Origin: Buttiauxella sp049686335
GTDB lineage: Bacteria > Pseudomonadota > Gammaproteobacteria > Enterobacterales > Enterobacteriaceae
Reading direction: 5' to 3'
Length of the DNA stretch: 64,000 bases
Assembly: GCF_049686335.1 (NCBI RefSeq)
Contig: NZ_JBAVHX010000009.1
Span: 300,807-364,806 of the forward strand
Shown here: positions 51,452 to 60,821 of the stretch, piece by piece
Position numbering within the stretch: the stretch's first letter is position 1
How the letters are laid out: the number at the start of each line of letters is the position of its first letter
Program-made: the position numbers and the translations under genes
The notes under the pieces: generated by a model
The model's input: the letters and a program-made list of their open reading frames with translations, nothing else
What the model was told of the DNA's origin: nothing
Database searches by the model: none

Positions 51452-52015
51452 TTATTGACTGTTCTCGCGGCGTTTGTACCAGTAGCGCACCAGCCATACT
51501 ATCGCGACCACCCCTACCAGCCAGATCCAGTGCTTTATATGTTGGTCCATGTTATGCAGCCATGGACCAACGACTTCGCCACCCATATACCCAAGGGTAG
51601 TAAAAATCGCCGCCCATAAGATGGCGCCAACAATGTTGAGCGGTAAAAAGATTTTAGGGGGCAGGCGACTGGCACCGATCAAAATGGGGCCTATCACGCG
51701 AAAACCGTACATAAAGCGCGATCCAATGACAAACCAGTACGGGTGACGGTTGATGAGATCCTGGGCTTTGGTGATTTTCTTTTTGTGCTTTTTGAATCGA
51801 TCCTGAATGGAGCCGCGAAAACGTCTGCCAATCAGATAAAGCAGTTGGTCGCCAATCATCCCGCCCAGGGCGACAGACAGCACGACTAGCGGATACTTCA
51901 GCAATCCCTGGTGTGCTGCGACACCACCCAGCAACGTCACCGTTTCACCTTCTGCCATGCTGCCCACAATCAGCGCTGCGTAGCCGTAATGCGTAATCAG
52001 ATTATTAATATCCAC
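51452..52015 (-). CDS. yohD: DedA-family inner-membrane protein YohD
   Basis: This is a 187-residue polytopic protein of the DedA/SNARE-associated family with the conserved segments GETVTLLGG, GGMIGDQLLYLIGRRFRG and SRFMYGFRVIGPILIGAS. DedA proteins support membrane lipid recycling (undecaprenyl phosphate or phospholipid flipping) and proton-motive-force homeostasis. It starts MDINNLITHYGYAALIVGSM and is close in length to E. coli YohD. It ends two bases from the yohF stop. Confidence 0.93.
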   Translation of the reverse strand: MDINNLITHYGYAALIVGSMAEGETVTLLGGVAAHQGLLKYPLVVLSVALGGMIGDQLLYLIGRRFRGSIQDRFKKHKKKITKAQDLINRHPYWFVIGSRFMYGFRVIGPILIGASRLPPKIFLPLNIVGAILWAAIFTTLGYMGGEVVGPWLHNMDQHIKHWIWLVGVVAIVWLVRYWYKRRENSQ

Positions 52016-52186
52016 AGTGATTGATATAACTCCTTAATTTATTTACCCCTACAGTATAGCGGCTGTTGGTGCCGGTAACTTTTCACCTCTCCCCAGTTAT
52101 TTTCAACTGATTAAAAAACAATCTGGTGACGTGCATTATACTTTGATGGTGCTTAATCGATTTTTTTTGGCATGTCAGGAGGCGTT

Positions 52187-52774
52187 ATGAGTCATGTCTG
52201 GGGGCTTTTTTCCCATCCAAATCGTGAAATGCAGAACATAAAACGCGAGAACGAAACGGTTTCACATCACTACACTCACCATGTGTTAATCATGGCGGCC
52301 ATTCCGGTTATCTGTGCATTTATCGGCACGACCCAAATTGGCTGGAATTTTGGTGATGGTACCTTCGTTCAATTATCGATGTTTACCGGATTTTATTTAG
52401 GCGTACTGTTTTATGCACTCATGCTGGCGGGTGTCGCTGTGATGGGGCGTGTCATCTGGTGGATGGCGCGTAACTATCCACGTCGTCCGTCATTGGCTCG
52501 TTGCATGGTGTTTGCCGGATATGTGGCAACTCCGCTGTTTTTAAGCGGCATTGTGGCGCTGTATCCACTGGTGTGGTTGTGTGTTCTGGTCGGTGCTGCG
52601 GCACTGATTTACACCGGCTATTTACTGTATGTCGGGGTGCCAGAATTCCTTGGCATCAACAAAGAAGAGGGGATGAGTTTTTCCAGTTCCACGCTCGCCA
52701 TTGGGGTACTGGTTCTCGAAGTGCTGTTAGCCATGAGCGTCATTCTGTGGGGTTACGGATACCGCCTATTCTGA
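52187..52774 (+). CDS. yohC: Yip1-family inner-membrane protein YohC
   Basis: This 195-residue membrane protein has about five hydrophobic segments, nearly identical to E. coli YohC in pattern (MSHVWGLFSHPNREM at the start, VILWGYGYRLF at the end). Its function is unknown. The ATG at 52187 follows CAGGAGG; a start five codons earlier would include the ribosome site and is rejected. An ERIC element and pbpG follow. Confidence 0.93.
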   Translation: MSHVWGLFSHPNREMQNIKRENETVSHHYTHHVLIMAAIPVICAFIGTTQIGWNFGDGTFVQLSMFTGFYLGVLFYALMLAGVAVMGRVIWWMARNYPRRPSLARCMVFAGYVATPLFLSGIVALYPLVWLCVLVGAAALIYTGYLLYVGVPEFLGINKEEGMSFSSSTLAIGVLVLEVLLAMSVILWGYGYRLF

Positions 52775-52880
52775 TAATTTTTACGAATCAATGGTGGAAG
52801 TTTTCCGGGGCGTCAGCGTATTATGCTGGCGCCTCAACTATTCATAGCTTTGCAGAATAGATTTGCTGAGCACATTACAC

Positions 52881-53006
52881 ATACCCAAAATAATTCGAGT
52901 CGCATCGCGGCGGCAAGAGAGCGAGTCCCGATGAGCTTTGTAAACTCAGTGATTCGGGCGAGTGAACGTAGCCAACAAAGATGCGGCTTGAAGTATGACG
53001 GGTATA
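52881..53006. repeat. ERIC (IRU) element upstream of pbpG
   Basis: This 126-bp element runs from ATACCCAAAATAATTCGAG to GAAGTATGACGGGTATA, with the divergent core GATGAGCTTTGTAAACTCAG. Its right end is 26 bases before the pbpG start, so it occupies the leader of pbpG. Confidence 0.92.
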
Positions 53007-53031
53007 ACTGAATACTTACAGAAGTGTCACC

Positions 53032-53973
53032 ATGCCGACAAAAATACGCCTATCGTTGCTCAGCCTCGCGCTGATGATTGCCGTTCCATTCGCTTCTCAG
53101 GCTGCAACTAAAGCCACCGTACAACAGGTTAGTGCCGGGCAGGAAATTGCTTCCGGCAGTGCCATGATCGTCGATCTGCAAACCAATCAAATTCTCTATT
53201 CCAGCCATCCGGATCTGGTGCGCCCAATCGCCTCGATAACTAAATTGATGACCGCGATGGTGGTGCTGGATGCGAAGCTGCCGATGGATGAGATGCTGAG
53301 TGTCGATATTAGCCAAACGCCGGAAATGAAAGGCATTTATTCCCGCGTCCGCTTGAACAGCAAAATTAATCGTAAAGACATGATGTTACTGGCTTTGATG
53401 TCATCAGAAAACCGCGCGGCGGCGAGTCTGGCGCATCATTACCCTGGCGGTTATAACGCGTTTATTCGCGCGATGAATGCGAAAGCAAAATCTTTGGGCA
53501 TGACGCACACTCGTTACGTTGAGCCGACCGGTTTGTCGATACAAAACGTCTCGACGGCGCGTGACTTGTCCAAACTGCTGATTGCGTCAAAGCAATATCC
53601 GCTGCTTGGCCAGTTGAGCACCACGAAAGAAGATATGGCGACCTTTGCCAATCCGGCTTATACGCTGCCGTTCCGTAATACCAACCATCTGGTTTACAAC
53701 AATAAATGGAACATCCAGCTCACTAAAACCGGTTTTACTAACAACGCCGGACACTGCCTGGTGATGCGCACCATGATTAACAACCGTCCAGTGGCGCTGG
53801 TGGTGTTGGATGCCTTTGGTAAATATACCCACTTTGCTGATGCAAACCGTCTACGCAACTGGATGGAAACGGGCAAAGTGACGCCGGTTCCTTCATCAGC
53901 TCTGGCGTATAAAAAGCAAAAATCCGCACAGATGGCGAGTAATAACTCCAGTGCCAATGCGATTGATGACTAA
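53032..53973 (+). CDS. pbpG: D-alanyl-D-alanine endopeptidase PbpG (PBP7/8)
   Basis: This periplasmic low-molecular-weight penicillin-binding protein cleaves cross-links in peptidoglycan. A signal peptide ends near FASQA (24). The active-site motifs are SITK (68-71), SEN (125-127) and KTG (232-234). The 313 residues match E. coli PbpG in length and lack a C-terminal amphipathic anchor. The ATG is 26 bases after an ERIC element, which probably contributes part of its leader. Confidence 0.96.
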   Translation: MPTKIRLSLLSLALMIAVPFASQAATKATVQQVSAGQEIASGSAMIVDLQTNQILYSSHPDLVRPIASITKLMTAMVVLDAKLPMDEMLSVDISQTPEMKGIYSRVRLNSKINRKDMMLLALMSSENRAAASLAHHYPGGYNAFIRAMNAKAKSLGMTHTRYVEPTGLSIQNVSTARDLSKLLIASKQYPLLGQLSTTKEDMATFANPAYTLPFRNTNHLVYNNKWNIQLTKTGFTNNAGHCLVMRTMINNRPVALVVLDAFGKYTHFADANRLRNWMETGKVTPVPSSALAYKKQKSAQMASNNSSANAIDD

Positions 53974-53986
53974 CAGAATTAAAAAA

Positions 53987-54110
53987 TACCCTAAATAATT
54001 CGGGTTGCAGCAAGGCGGCAAGTGAGAGAGTCCCAAAGAGCTTAGTTAACTAAGTGATTTGGGCGAAAGAACGTAGCCAACACCGCTGCAACCCGAAGTA
54101 TGACGGGTAT
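53987..54110. repeat. ERIC (IRU) element between pbpG and the acetyltransferase gene
   Basis: The element runs from ATACCCTAAATAATTCGGG to GAAGTATGACGGGTAT, with the core GAGCTTAGTTAACTAAGTGA, where TTAGTTAACTAA is a perfect palindrome. It fills the convergent gap, and its last T is the first base of the acetyltransferase stop on the other strand. Confidence 0.93.
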
Positions 54111-54661
54111 TAAGGCAGCGTCCGGTCGCCTTCATTCAATGGGCGCTGCATAATCAACGTATCGCGCCACTTACCCAGCTTGAATCCCACATTGCGTAGC
54201 TGCCCGGCTACTTCGAAACCGAGCTGCTTGTGCAGACGACACGAATCTGAATTGTTCTCACCATCGCCAATCACCGCCACCATTTGCCGCCACGGCCCCA
54301 GTTCGCAACGGGTAATCAGGTTGCTTAATAACTCACGTCCAACGCCCTGGCCCGTCATACTCGCGTCGATATAAACCGAGTCTTCAACGGTAAACCGATA
54401 GGCCGAACGCGCACGATAGGCCGTCGCATAACAAAAACCGACCACTATTTCGCTATACACCGCCACCAGCCACGGAAGTTTTTGGGCATGAACCGCATCA
54501 AAGCGTTCGGCCATTTGCTCTCGAGTCGGGGGGATTTCTTCGAAAGAACTGCGGCCATGCAGGACGTGCCATTCGTAAATAGCAGTCATGGCTGGGATGT
54601 CGTCTGCGGTGGCATCACGAACGTGTAATCGAACTCTCGGCACTGTTTCGAGCACTGACAT
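54110..54661 (-). CDS. GNAT N-acetyltransferase of the phosphinothricin/methionine-sulfone type
   Basis: This 183-residue cytoplasmic acetyltransferase has the phosphinothricin-acetyltransferase layout: RDATADDIPAMTAIYEWHV near the start, then SSFEEIPPT, YRARSAYRFTVEDSVYID, the acetyl-CoA loop TGQGVGRELL (about 116) and HKQLGFEVAGQLRNVGFKLGKW at the end (in parts). Relatives such as MnaT acetylate methionine sulfoximine and similar toxic amino acids. The substrate here is unproven. It is absent between pbpG and dld in E. coli K-12, so it is an accessory insertion. Confidence 0.85.
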   Translation of the reverse strand: MSVLETVPRVRLHVRDATADDIPAMTAIYEWHVLHGRSSFEEIPPTREQMAERFDAVHAQKLPWLVAVYSEIVVGFCYATAYRARSAYRFTVEDSVYIDASMTGQGVGRELLSNLITRCELGPWRQMVAVIGDGENNSDSCRLHKQLGFEVAGQLRNVGFKLGKWRDTLIMQRPLNEGDRTLP

Positions 54662-54782
54662 CGGTGGCTCCTGTACGCGAAAAATAAAAGTGGCGTGAAG
54701 TCACACCACTTTTTGGTTAGCGTCCTAATCTAGTACGAAAAATGAGCAAATAACAACTCTAAATGCCATTCGACTAAATGAC

Positions 54783-56528
54783 TTAATGAGGATCGTGGTG
54801 ATGCGTGTGGCTACAGGCTTGTTCCTCCCACCATTTATGCTTAGTGGTTTTGCCAATCCCTGGGTTCATGCTGTTTGTCGGGTCATTTGCCTGATAAAAC
54901 TGTTTTAAGGTTTCGGGCGCTTCATACAAATGCCCGACGTTATGTTCAGCCGGATATTGCGCGCCACGGGTGCGCAGTAGCGCCAGCATCTGTTCTTTCA
55001 GCGCATGAACATCCACGCCTTTTTTCACAATGTAATCCTGATGGAAGACATGGCACATAAAGTGGCCGTAATACAGGCTGTGGCTTATCTGGCTGCTGAT
55101 TTCCGGCGGTAATTGCTCAAACCACTGCTGGTCGTTGCGACGCAGAGCGATATCAAGCGCCAGAATATCTTCGACTTCGTCGGCATGAACGGCGTGATAA
55201 CGCACGGCAGCGCCCGCTGCGGCAAAACGGTGTAAAAACGCTTTCGCCCCTTCCGTTGGCGTACAGACGAAAAAGTCTCCTTCGGCCTGCTGGAAATAGC
55301 TCTCCAGCCAGTTGCGCGCTTCGGCAATCCCCTCACCGGACATCTTCAACAATAGATGATGTTCGTATTTGACTCGCCACTCTTTCATTCGTGGCGGCAA
55401 ATGGCTCGGGCTCCAGTTGCTCAGACGCTGTAACACGCGGTCGGTGAAGTGAGGCTTAATGAATGGGACTTTTTCAAACCACGCATCGGTGCGGCCTTTC
55501 ATCGTAAAGAACATCGGCATTTTGTCGGTGCCGAGTTTATCGATCATCATGAAGGTGTCTTTGCCGTACACCTCCGCAATATCGTAAATATCGCGGTGCA
55601 TGTATTCGCCCGCCACTGGCAGGTTTTCAAAATTAGCCAGAATATGACGACGGATTTCGGTCAGCACTTCGGGTTTGTTGGTGCCGATGTAAAACACCTC
55701 GTTTTGTTTTTCGGCAACAAAGGTGTCGAGGCGCACAGCGAACACCGCGAGTTTTCCCGCGCAACCGGAGGCTTCAAAAAGGCGGCTTGGGTCAGCATTA
55801 AAACGTGATGGGGTGTCCGCATCCACGTCGCGCACGCGCTCGGCATAATCTTTATCAGAAGCCTGGCGCTGGTCATGCAACACATTTTCAGGTTTCACTC
55901 GCTCGTCATCGAGCTTGCCGAGGATCTGTTCCGGCGTGACGCCAAGGTCGATGCCCAGATGATTCACGAGGGTTAATTTGCCTTGTTCATCTATGCGCGC
56001 ATACAGCGCCATCTCAGTATAAGCAGGCCCACGTTTGACCAGTGAGCCGCCGGAGTTATTACAAATTCCGCCAATCACTGAGGCGCCAATACACGACGAA
56101 CCAATCACCGAGTGCGGCTCGCGTCCAAGCGGCTTGAGCGCTTTTTCCAGTTGATAGAGCGTGCTCCCGGGGAATGCTAACACCTGCTTTCCGCCGTCCA
56201 GTAACTGTAATTTATCCAGACGCAGGGTGCTGATGATGACAATTTCGCGATCGTAATCGTTGCCATTTGGCGTGGAGCCTTCGGTCAAACCGGTATTGGC
56301 GGCCTGCATCAGAATGATTTTGTCGGTGCTGACACACACGCTTAGCACGCGCCATAACTCAAGCAAAGTACCGGGGAAAACCACCGCCAGCGCGTCGCCC
56401 TGGCCGGAGCGAAAACCTTTACGATAGCGCGCCGTTTTCGCAGCATCGGTTAACACATGTTGGTTGCCAACCAGGCGGTTCAGTTCGTTTATAAATGTTT
56501 GTGTTTGAGAGGGTGCAGGGTTAGACAT
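54783..56528 (-). CDS. dld: Quinone-dependent D-lactate dehydrogenase Dld
   Basis: This peripheral inner-membrane flavoprotein oxidises D-lactate to pyruvate and passes electrons to quinone. The 581 residues contain the PCMH-type FAD domain (MQAANTGLTEGSTP, then SVIGSSCIGASVIGGICNNSGGS read in parts) followed by the Dld-specific membrane-binding and C-terminal domains. The last residues are His-rich (HTHHHDPH). It is divergent from bglX, as in E. coli. Confidence 0.95.
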   Translation of the reverse strand: MSNPAPSQTQTFINELNRLVGNQHVLTDAAKTARYRKGFRSGQGDALAVVFPGTLLELWRVLSVCVSTDKIILMQAANTGLTEGSTPNGNDYDREIVIISTLRLDKLQLLDGGKQVLAFPGSTLYQLEKALKPLGREPHSVIGSSCIGASVIGGICNNSGGSLVKRGPAYTEMALYARIDEQGKLTLVNHLGIDLGVTPEQILGKLDDERVKPENVLHDQRQASDKDYAERVRDVDADTPSRFNADPSRLFEASGCAGKLAVFAVRLDTFVAEKQNEVFYIGTNKPEVLTEIRRHILANFENLPVAGEYMHRDIYDIAEVYGKDTFMMIDKLGTDKMPMFFTMKGRTDAWFEKVPFIKPHFTDRVLQRLSNWSPSHLPPRMKEWRVKYEHHLLLKMSGEGIAEARNWLESYFQQAEGDFFVCTPTEGAKAFLHRFAAAGAAVRYHAVHADEVEDILALDIALRRNDQQWFEQLPPEISSQISHSLYYGHFMCHVFHQDYIVKKGVDVHALKEQMLALLRTRGAQYPAEHNVGHLYEAPETLKQFYQANDPTNSMNPGIGKTTKHKWWEEQACSHTHHHDPH

Positions 56529-56721
56529 TTATCCGCTCCTTGGGAAAATATTGACGACTACAAGCATAGCTCGCAAATCGATAATGAATCTTCTTAAAGG
56601 TTCGGAAAATCAGCATATAACACCGCAGCGACACTTCTTACGGCTCTTACCTTGTGGCACACTGCACGTCTTATCACTTCGTGCTGCCCGCAGCGGTGGC
56701 CTGAGCAAGAGAGTAATGTCG

Positions 56722-59019
56722 ATGAAATGGCTCTGTTCTGTAAGTATCGCAGTTAGCCTTGCGCTGCAACCCGCGCTGGCGAACGAAATGTTTGGCCCGC
56801 ACCCGTTAACGCCCGAAGCGCGTGACGCGTTCGTCACTGATTTGCTGACTAAAATGACCACCGACGAGAAAATCGGCCAGCTGCGGTTAATCAGCGTCGG
56901 GCCGGATAACCCGAAAGAAGCCATTCGCGAGATGATTAAAGACGGGCAGGTTGGGGCGATTTTCAACACCGTCACCCGCCACGACATCCGTACCATGCAA
57001 GACCAGGTGATGGATCTCAGCCGTCTGAAAATCCCATTATTCTTCGCCTACGATGTGGTGCATGGTCAACGTACTGTGTTTCCAATCAGCCTGGGTTTAG
57101 CCTCTTCCTTTAATCTGGATGCAGTGAAAACTGTGGGCCGGGTTTCTGCTTATGAAGCGGCAGATGACGGCCTGAACATGACATGGGCACCGATGGTCGA
57201 CGTTTCTCGCGACCCGCGCTGGGGCCGTGTTTCTGAAGGTTTTGGCGAAGATACGTATCTGACATCAATCATGGGTCGAACCATGGTTGAAGCGATGCAG
57301 GGCAAAAGTCCGGCGGATCGCTACTCGGTGATGACCAGCGTCAAACACTTCGCCGCGTATGGCGCTGTTGAAGGCGGCAAAGAGTACAACACCGTAGATA
57401 TGAGCACCCAGCGTCTGTTCAACGATTACATGCCGCCATACAAAGCCGCACTCGATGCGGGGAGTGGGGGTGTGATGGTGGCGCTGAACTCGCTTAACGG
57501 CACGCCTGCATCATCCGACACCTGGCTGCTCAAAGACTTGCTGCGCGATGAGTGGAAATTCAAAGGCATCACCATTTCTGACCACGGTGCCATTAAAGAG
57601 CTGATCAAACACGGCGTGGCGAGTGATCCGAAAGATGCGGTACGTGTCGCACTGAACTCCGGTATCAACATGAGTATGAGTGATGAGTACTACAGCAAAT
57701 ACTTGCCGGAGCTGGTAAAAAGCGGTGCGGTGCCGATGGCTGAACTCGATGACGCCACCCGCCACGTGCTGAACGTGAAATATGATATGGGGCTGTTCAA
57801 TGATCCATACAGCCACTTAGGGCCGAAAGAATCCGACCCGGAAGATACCAATGCCGAAAGCCGCCTGCATCGTAAAGAAGCTCGCGAAGTCGCACGTGAA
57901 AGCATGGTGCTGCTGAAAAACCGCCTGCAAACGTTGCCACTGAAAAAATCAGGCACCATTGCTGTAGTGGGTCCGTTGGCTGACAGCAAACGCGACATGA
58001 TGGGTAGCTGGTCTGCGGCAGGTGTTGCCGACCAAACTGTTACCGTATTGCAGGGCATTAAAACAGCGGTGGGTGACAACGCTAAAATCGTGGTCGCCAA
58101 AGGCGCTAACGTCACCGACGATAAAGGCATTGTTGAATTCCTGAACCAGTACGAACCTGCGGTTTCCGTGGATACACGTTCTGCAAAAGAGATGATTGAC
58201 GAAGCGGTCAACACCGCGAAATCTGCCGATGTGGTTGTGGCAGTGGTGGGCGAAGCTCAGGGCATGGCACACGAAGCATCCAGCCGTACCGACCTTGTTC
58301 TGCCGCAAAGCCAGCGTGATTTAATCACCGCGTTAAAAGCCACCGGCAAACCGTTGGTGTTGGTATTAATGAACGGTCGCCCGCTGGCGCTGGTCAAAGA
58401 AAACCAACAGGCTGATGCGTTGCTGGAAGCCTGGTATAGCGGCACTGAAGGCGGTAACGCCGTTGCTGATATTCTGTTTGGCGATTACAACCCGTCAGGC
58501 AAACTGCCGATGTCCTTCCCTCGCTCCGTTGGCCAAATCCCGACGTACTATAGCCACCTGAACACCGGTCGCCCGTACAATCCGGAAAAACCGAACAAAT
58601 ATACCTCGCGCTACTTTGATGAAGCCAACGGCCCGCTTTTCCCGTTCGGTTATGGCCTGAGCTACACCACGTTCACTGTTTCTGATGTGAAAATGTCATC
58701 CGCGACGATGAACGCTGACGGCAAAGTTGAAGCGTCTGTTGAGGTGAAAAACACCGGCGACCACGCAGGCGAAACCGTGGTGCAGATGTATCTGCAAGAC
58801 GTCACCGCTTCGATGAGCCGCCCGGTCAAAGAGCTGAAAGGCTTTAAGAAAGTGACACTGAAACCTGGCGAAACCCAGACCGTGAGCTTCCCGATTGACG
58901 TTGAAGCATTGAAATTCTGGAACGCCCAGATGAAGCACGTTGCCGAGCCAGGCAAGTTCAATGTCTTCATCGGGCTGGATTCTGCTCGCGTTAAGCAGGG
59001 CGAGTTTGAACTGAAGTAA
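56722..59019 (+). CDS. bglX: Periplasmic beta-glucosidase BglX (GH3)
   Basis: BglX hydrolyses beta-glucosides in the periplasm. A signal peptide ends at ALA (about 20). The GH3 N-terminal barrel carries the nucleophile Asp in GITISDHGAIKE. The (alpha/beta)6 domain holds DSKRDMMGSWSAAG and GEAQGMAHEASSR, and a fibronectin-III-like domain ends the protein. The 765 residues equal E. coli BglX. The frame is open to 56551, but MKWLCSVSIAVSLALQPALA at 56722 aligns with the known start; an ATG at 56716 is the alternative. A good terminator follows. Confidence 0.95.
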   Translation: MKWLCSVSIAVSLALQPALANEMFGPHPLTPEARDAFVTDLLTKMTTDEKIGQLRLISVGPDNPKEAIREMIKDGQVGAIFNTVTRHDIRTMQDQVMDLSRLKIPLFFAYDVVHGQRTVFPISLGLASSFNLDAVKTVGRVSAYEAADDGLNMTWAPMVDVSRDPRWGRVSEGFGEDTYLTSIMGRTMVEAMQGKSPADRYSVMTSVKHFAAYGAVEGGKEYNTVDMSTQRLFNDYMPPYKAALDAGSGGVMVALNSLNGTPASSDTWLLKDLLRDEWKFKGITISDHGAIKELIKHGVASDPKDAVRVALNSGINMSMSDEYYSKYLPELVKSGAVPMAELDDATRHVLNVKYDMGLFNDPYSHLGPKESDPEDTNAESRLHRKEAREVARESMVLLKNRLQTLPLKKSGTIAVVGPLADSKRDMMGSWSAAGVADQTVTVLQGIKTAVGDNAKIVVAKGANVTDDKGIVEFLNQYEPAVSVDTRSAKEMIDEAVNTAKSADVVVAVVGEAQGMAHEASSRTDLVLPQSQRDLITALKATGKPLVLVLMNGRPLALVKENQQADALLEAWYSGTEGGNAVADILFGDYNPSGKLPMSFPRSVGQIPTYYSHLNTGRPYNPEKPNKYTSRYFDEANGPLFPFGYGLSYTTFTVSDVKMSSATMNADGKVEASVEVKNTGDHAGETVVQMYLQDVTASMSRPVKELKGFKKVTLKPGETQTVSFPIDVEALKFWNAQMKHVAEPGKFNVFIGLDSARVKQGEFELK

Positions 59020-59043
59020 TTTTTAAAGCTGTGATATTTATGC

Positions 59044-59070
59044 AAGGCCACCTGAGGGTGGCCTTTTTTG
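59044..59070 (+). terminator. Rho-independent terminator of bglX
   Basis: AAGGCCACC-TGAG-GGTGGCC and a following T run form a 9-bp GC-rich stem 25 bases after the bglX stop. The 200 bases beyond it to the next stop are AT-rich and hold no feature I can support. Confidence 0.93.
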
Positions 59071-59280
59071 TTTAAAACCCTCCTGTTATGCAGGAGATTA
59101 ATTCATGTATATTGATTTTTTAATGGATAAGAAAAGGGATATTCCATAACAATAGTGCTACGCATCATTATCATTTGTTCTGGCAGTTAGGGGCATCTTG
59201 AATACTGTCTGTGGCAGAGTCCTGAATTTGTGTATCCCTACACTCACTTTAGGAATAAAATCAGTCCTGCTATTTTAAGC

Positions 59281-59835
59281 CTAAGGTACTTTGGTTTTTT
59301 TGTCTAAATAACTCCAAACGTCACTTGCTGTTTTAAACTTATATTTTATGTGTTTCCCATTAACGACCCCTTCCTGTCCCTCTTCAAAAAGTCCTGATAT
59401 TTTTTTATTTTTAATTATGCTATTCTCTTTGTAATCGTAAGCAATGACTTCATAATATTTACCAATGGTTTCAATCCCATCTAAACTATAAACCCAGCTA
59501 ACAATAATGAATAGGTTTTGTTTGTATTGACCTTTCCCCCAGAATACTGATTCGATATTTGCTATGTTACCGTTATATGAAAAAGAATCAAAAGTAATGC
59601 TGTTTTGTGGTTTACACCTATTAGGTGAAAAAGATGCTTTGACATCAGGATGCTCGTTAACTTCTGAATTATAATGAAAAAAAATAGAACTACCTGAATA
59701 CATATGATCAGATTTCAACACCTGGATAGCATACTCATGACGTGCATTTACAAAAGCAGTAATTTTATCATTCTCACATGAGTAAACATTACTTGTAAGA
59801 AAAATTATGAAAAATACAATCCATTTAAATGTCAT
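59281..59835 (-). CDS. Secreted small protein, probable immunity protein of the GH19-type toxin
   Basis: The 184 residues begin with a signal peptide (MTFKWIVFFIIFLTSNVYS) and continue as a soluble, beta-rich periplasmic domain with Cys20 and a later Cys in NRCKPQN. I do not recognise a family. The ATG lies inside the end of the upstream GH19-like toxin gene (ATGACATTTAA, 11-base overlap), the tight coupling expected of an effector-immunity pair. A periplasmic location fits a peptidoglycan-degrading toxin. The gene is intact although the toxin is broken. Codon use is AT-rich compared with the core genes. Confidence 0.7.
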   Translation of the reverse strand: MTFKWIVFFIIFLTSNVYSCENDKITAFVNARHEYAIQVLKSDHMYSGSSIFFHYNSEVNEHPDVKASFSPNRCKPQNSITFDSFSYNGNIANIESVFWGKGQYKQNLFIIVSWVYSLDGIETIGKYYEVIAYDYKENSIIKNKKISGLFEEGQEGVVNGKHIKYKFKTASDVWSYLDKKTKVP

Positions 59836-60793
59836 TTAATGCGTCCTGTGTTTTTGACCAAAACCTGCATGCCGAGTCGATAGCTATAATTGGATCTTCT
59901 TCTAATATCTTTGGATTCGATATAACTTCATTCCCACTATATTCTTTATAGCTATTATAGGTACCTTCATGGGTTAAGTGGATTAGCCCTCGACCTCTAT
60001 AATCCATTCCTTCATAATCGCCAGGGAATAGGGTTTTTGCCAATTCATCTTCATTTCTTACAAGATGATCTTTAGTATATTGCTTTCTCTGCGCCTCAGT
60101 ATAGTTTGGGAATCTTCTGGATAACCCTAAATTTAGCTGAGTATAATATATACGCCAGAGTCAATCACTATCCGTGTAGTAGAAACCTTCTCTGAACTTG
60201 GTAAGCATTTGATTTTCCACACCTATTTGCCCTAAGAAGTGTGATATCCTTAAACAATTATTAATATCATATTTTATAAATGAATTTGTTAATAATGGGG
60301 CATATAAATCAGCCTTTTCAGAACTAATGCCAAAACAATGAATAAGCAGCTCTGGTTTTATTTCTATTCCACTTTGGCAGAAAGAACACGGAATTCTATT
60401 ACCGGTGTTTTGCCCTAAGCTATCCAAAAATACCACCGGATGCATATGCCACAGGGCTTCATTGCTACGGATTTCAGGCACATCCTTCATCCACACCAGC
60501 TTGTTAATATACTCCAGGTTATACAACGCCAGCTCCGGGTGGCATCCTGCCTGCTTATTCAGCGCCGTCTGCCACAGCGTCGTCATACCATCCTTCCGCC
60601 ATTCGCTGTGATGTTTCACCACCAGACGTTGTACCTGATACTGAATATGTGGCTGATTATTATGCAGTTACCGCCATAGCTCGTTTGCATCAATCAAACC
60701 GTCCTGGTTGGTATCCATTTCCTGAAGTAACTTCTGATAACCTTCAGCGTCGGTCGACGAGTATGTGTCACTGGCTTTGCTTCGGCTCTTCAT
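59825..60793 (-). pseudogene. Displaced toxin cassette: EF-hand constant module joined to a GH19 lysozyme/chitinase-like domain, two in-frame stops
   Basis: In one frame the sequence reads KASDTYSSTDAEGYQ, the EF-hand loop DTNQDGLIDANE, the constant module to WHMHPVVFLDSL, then a GH19-like domain (ISHFLGQIGVENQ...FREGFYY, RRFPNYTEAQRKQY, ELAKTLFPGDYEGMDYRGRG, LIHLTHEGTYNSY). Two nonsense codons break it: a TAA at 60668-60670 where the intact copy has Tyr, and a TGA at 60161-60163. The domain ends early (FWSKTQDALNDI), without the INGG segment of GH19 enzymes. No start or signal precedes the module, so it is an orphan tip. It overlaps its partner gene by 11 bases. Confidence 0.85.
60432..60777 (-). 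repeat. Constant-module direct repeat, left copy (matches 63653-63998)
   Basis: These 346 bases match 63653-63998 in the same orientation with six differences by my count, at an offset of exactly 3221. One difference makes the Tyr-to-stop change. The repeat encodes the EF-hand to WHMHPVVFL module and is GC-richer than the AT-rich sequence around it. It could serve as a site for homologous recombination between cassettes. Confidence 0.95.
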
Positions 60794-60821
60794 TTTGTGC
60801 CAGCCGGACCCTTCCAATTTA

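Noticed and set aside
59020..59280. Integrase, tRNA attachment site or insertion sequence at the left edge of the toxin locus
   Set aside because: I looked for transposase fragments, terminal inverted repeats and a tRNA 3' end and saw none; only the bglX terminator and AT-rich sequence are present.
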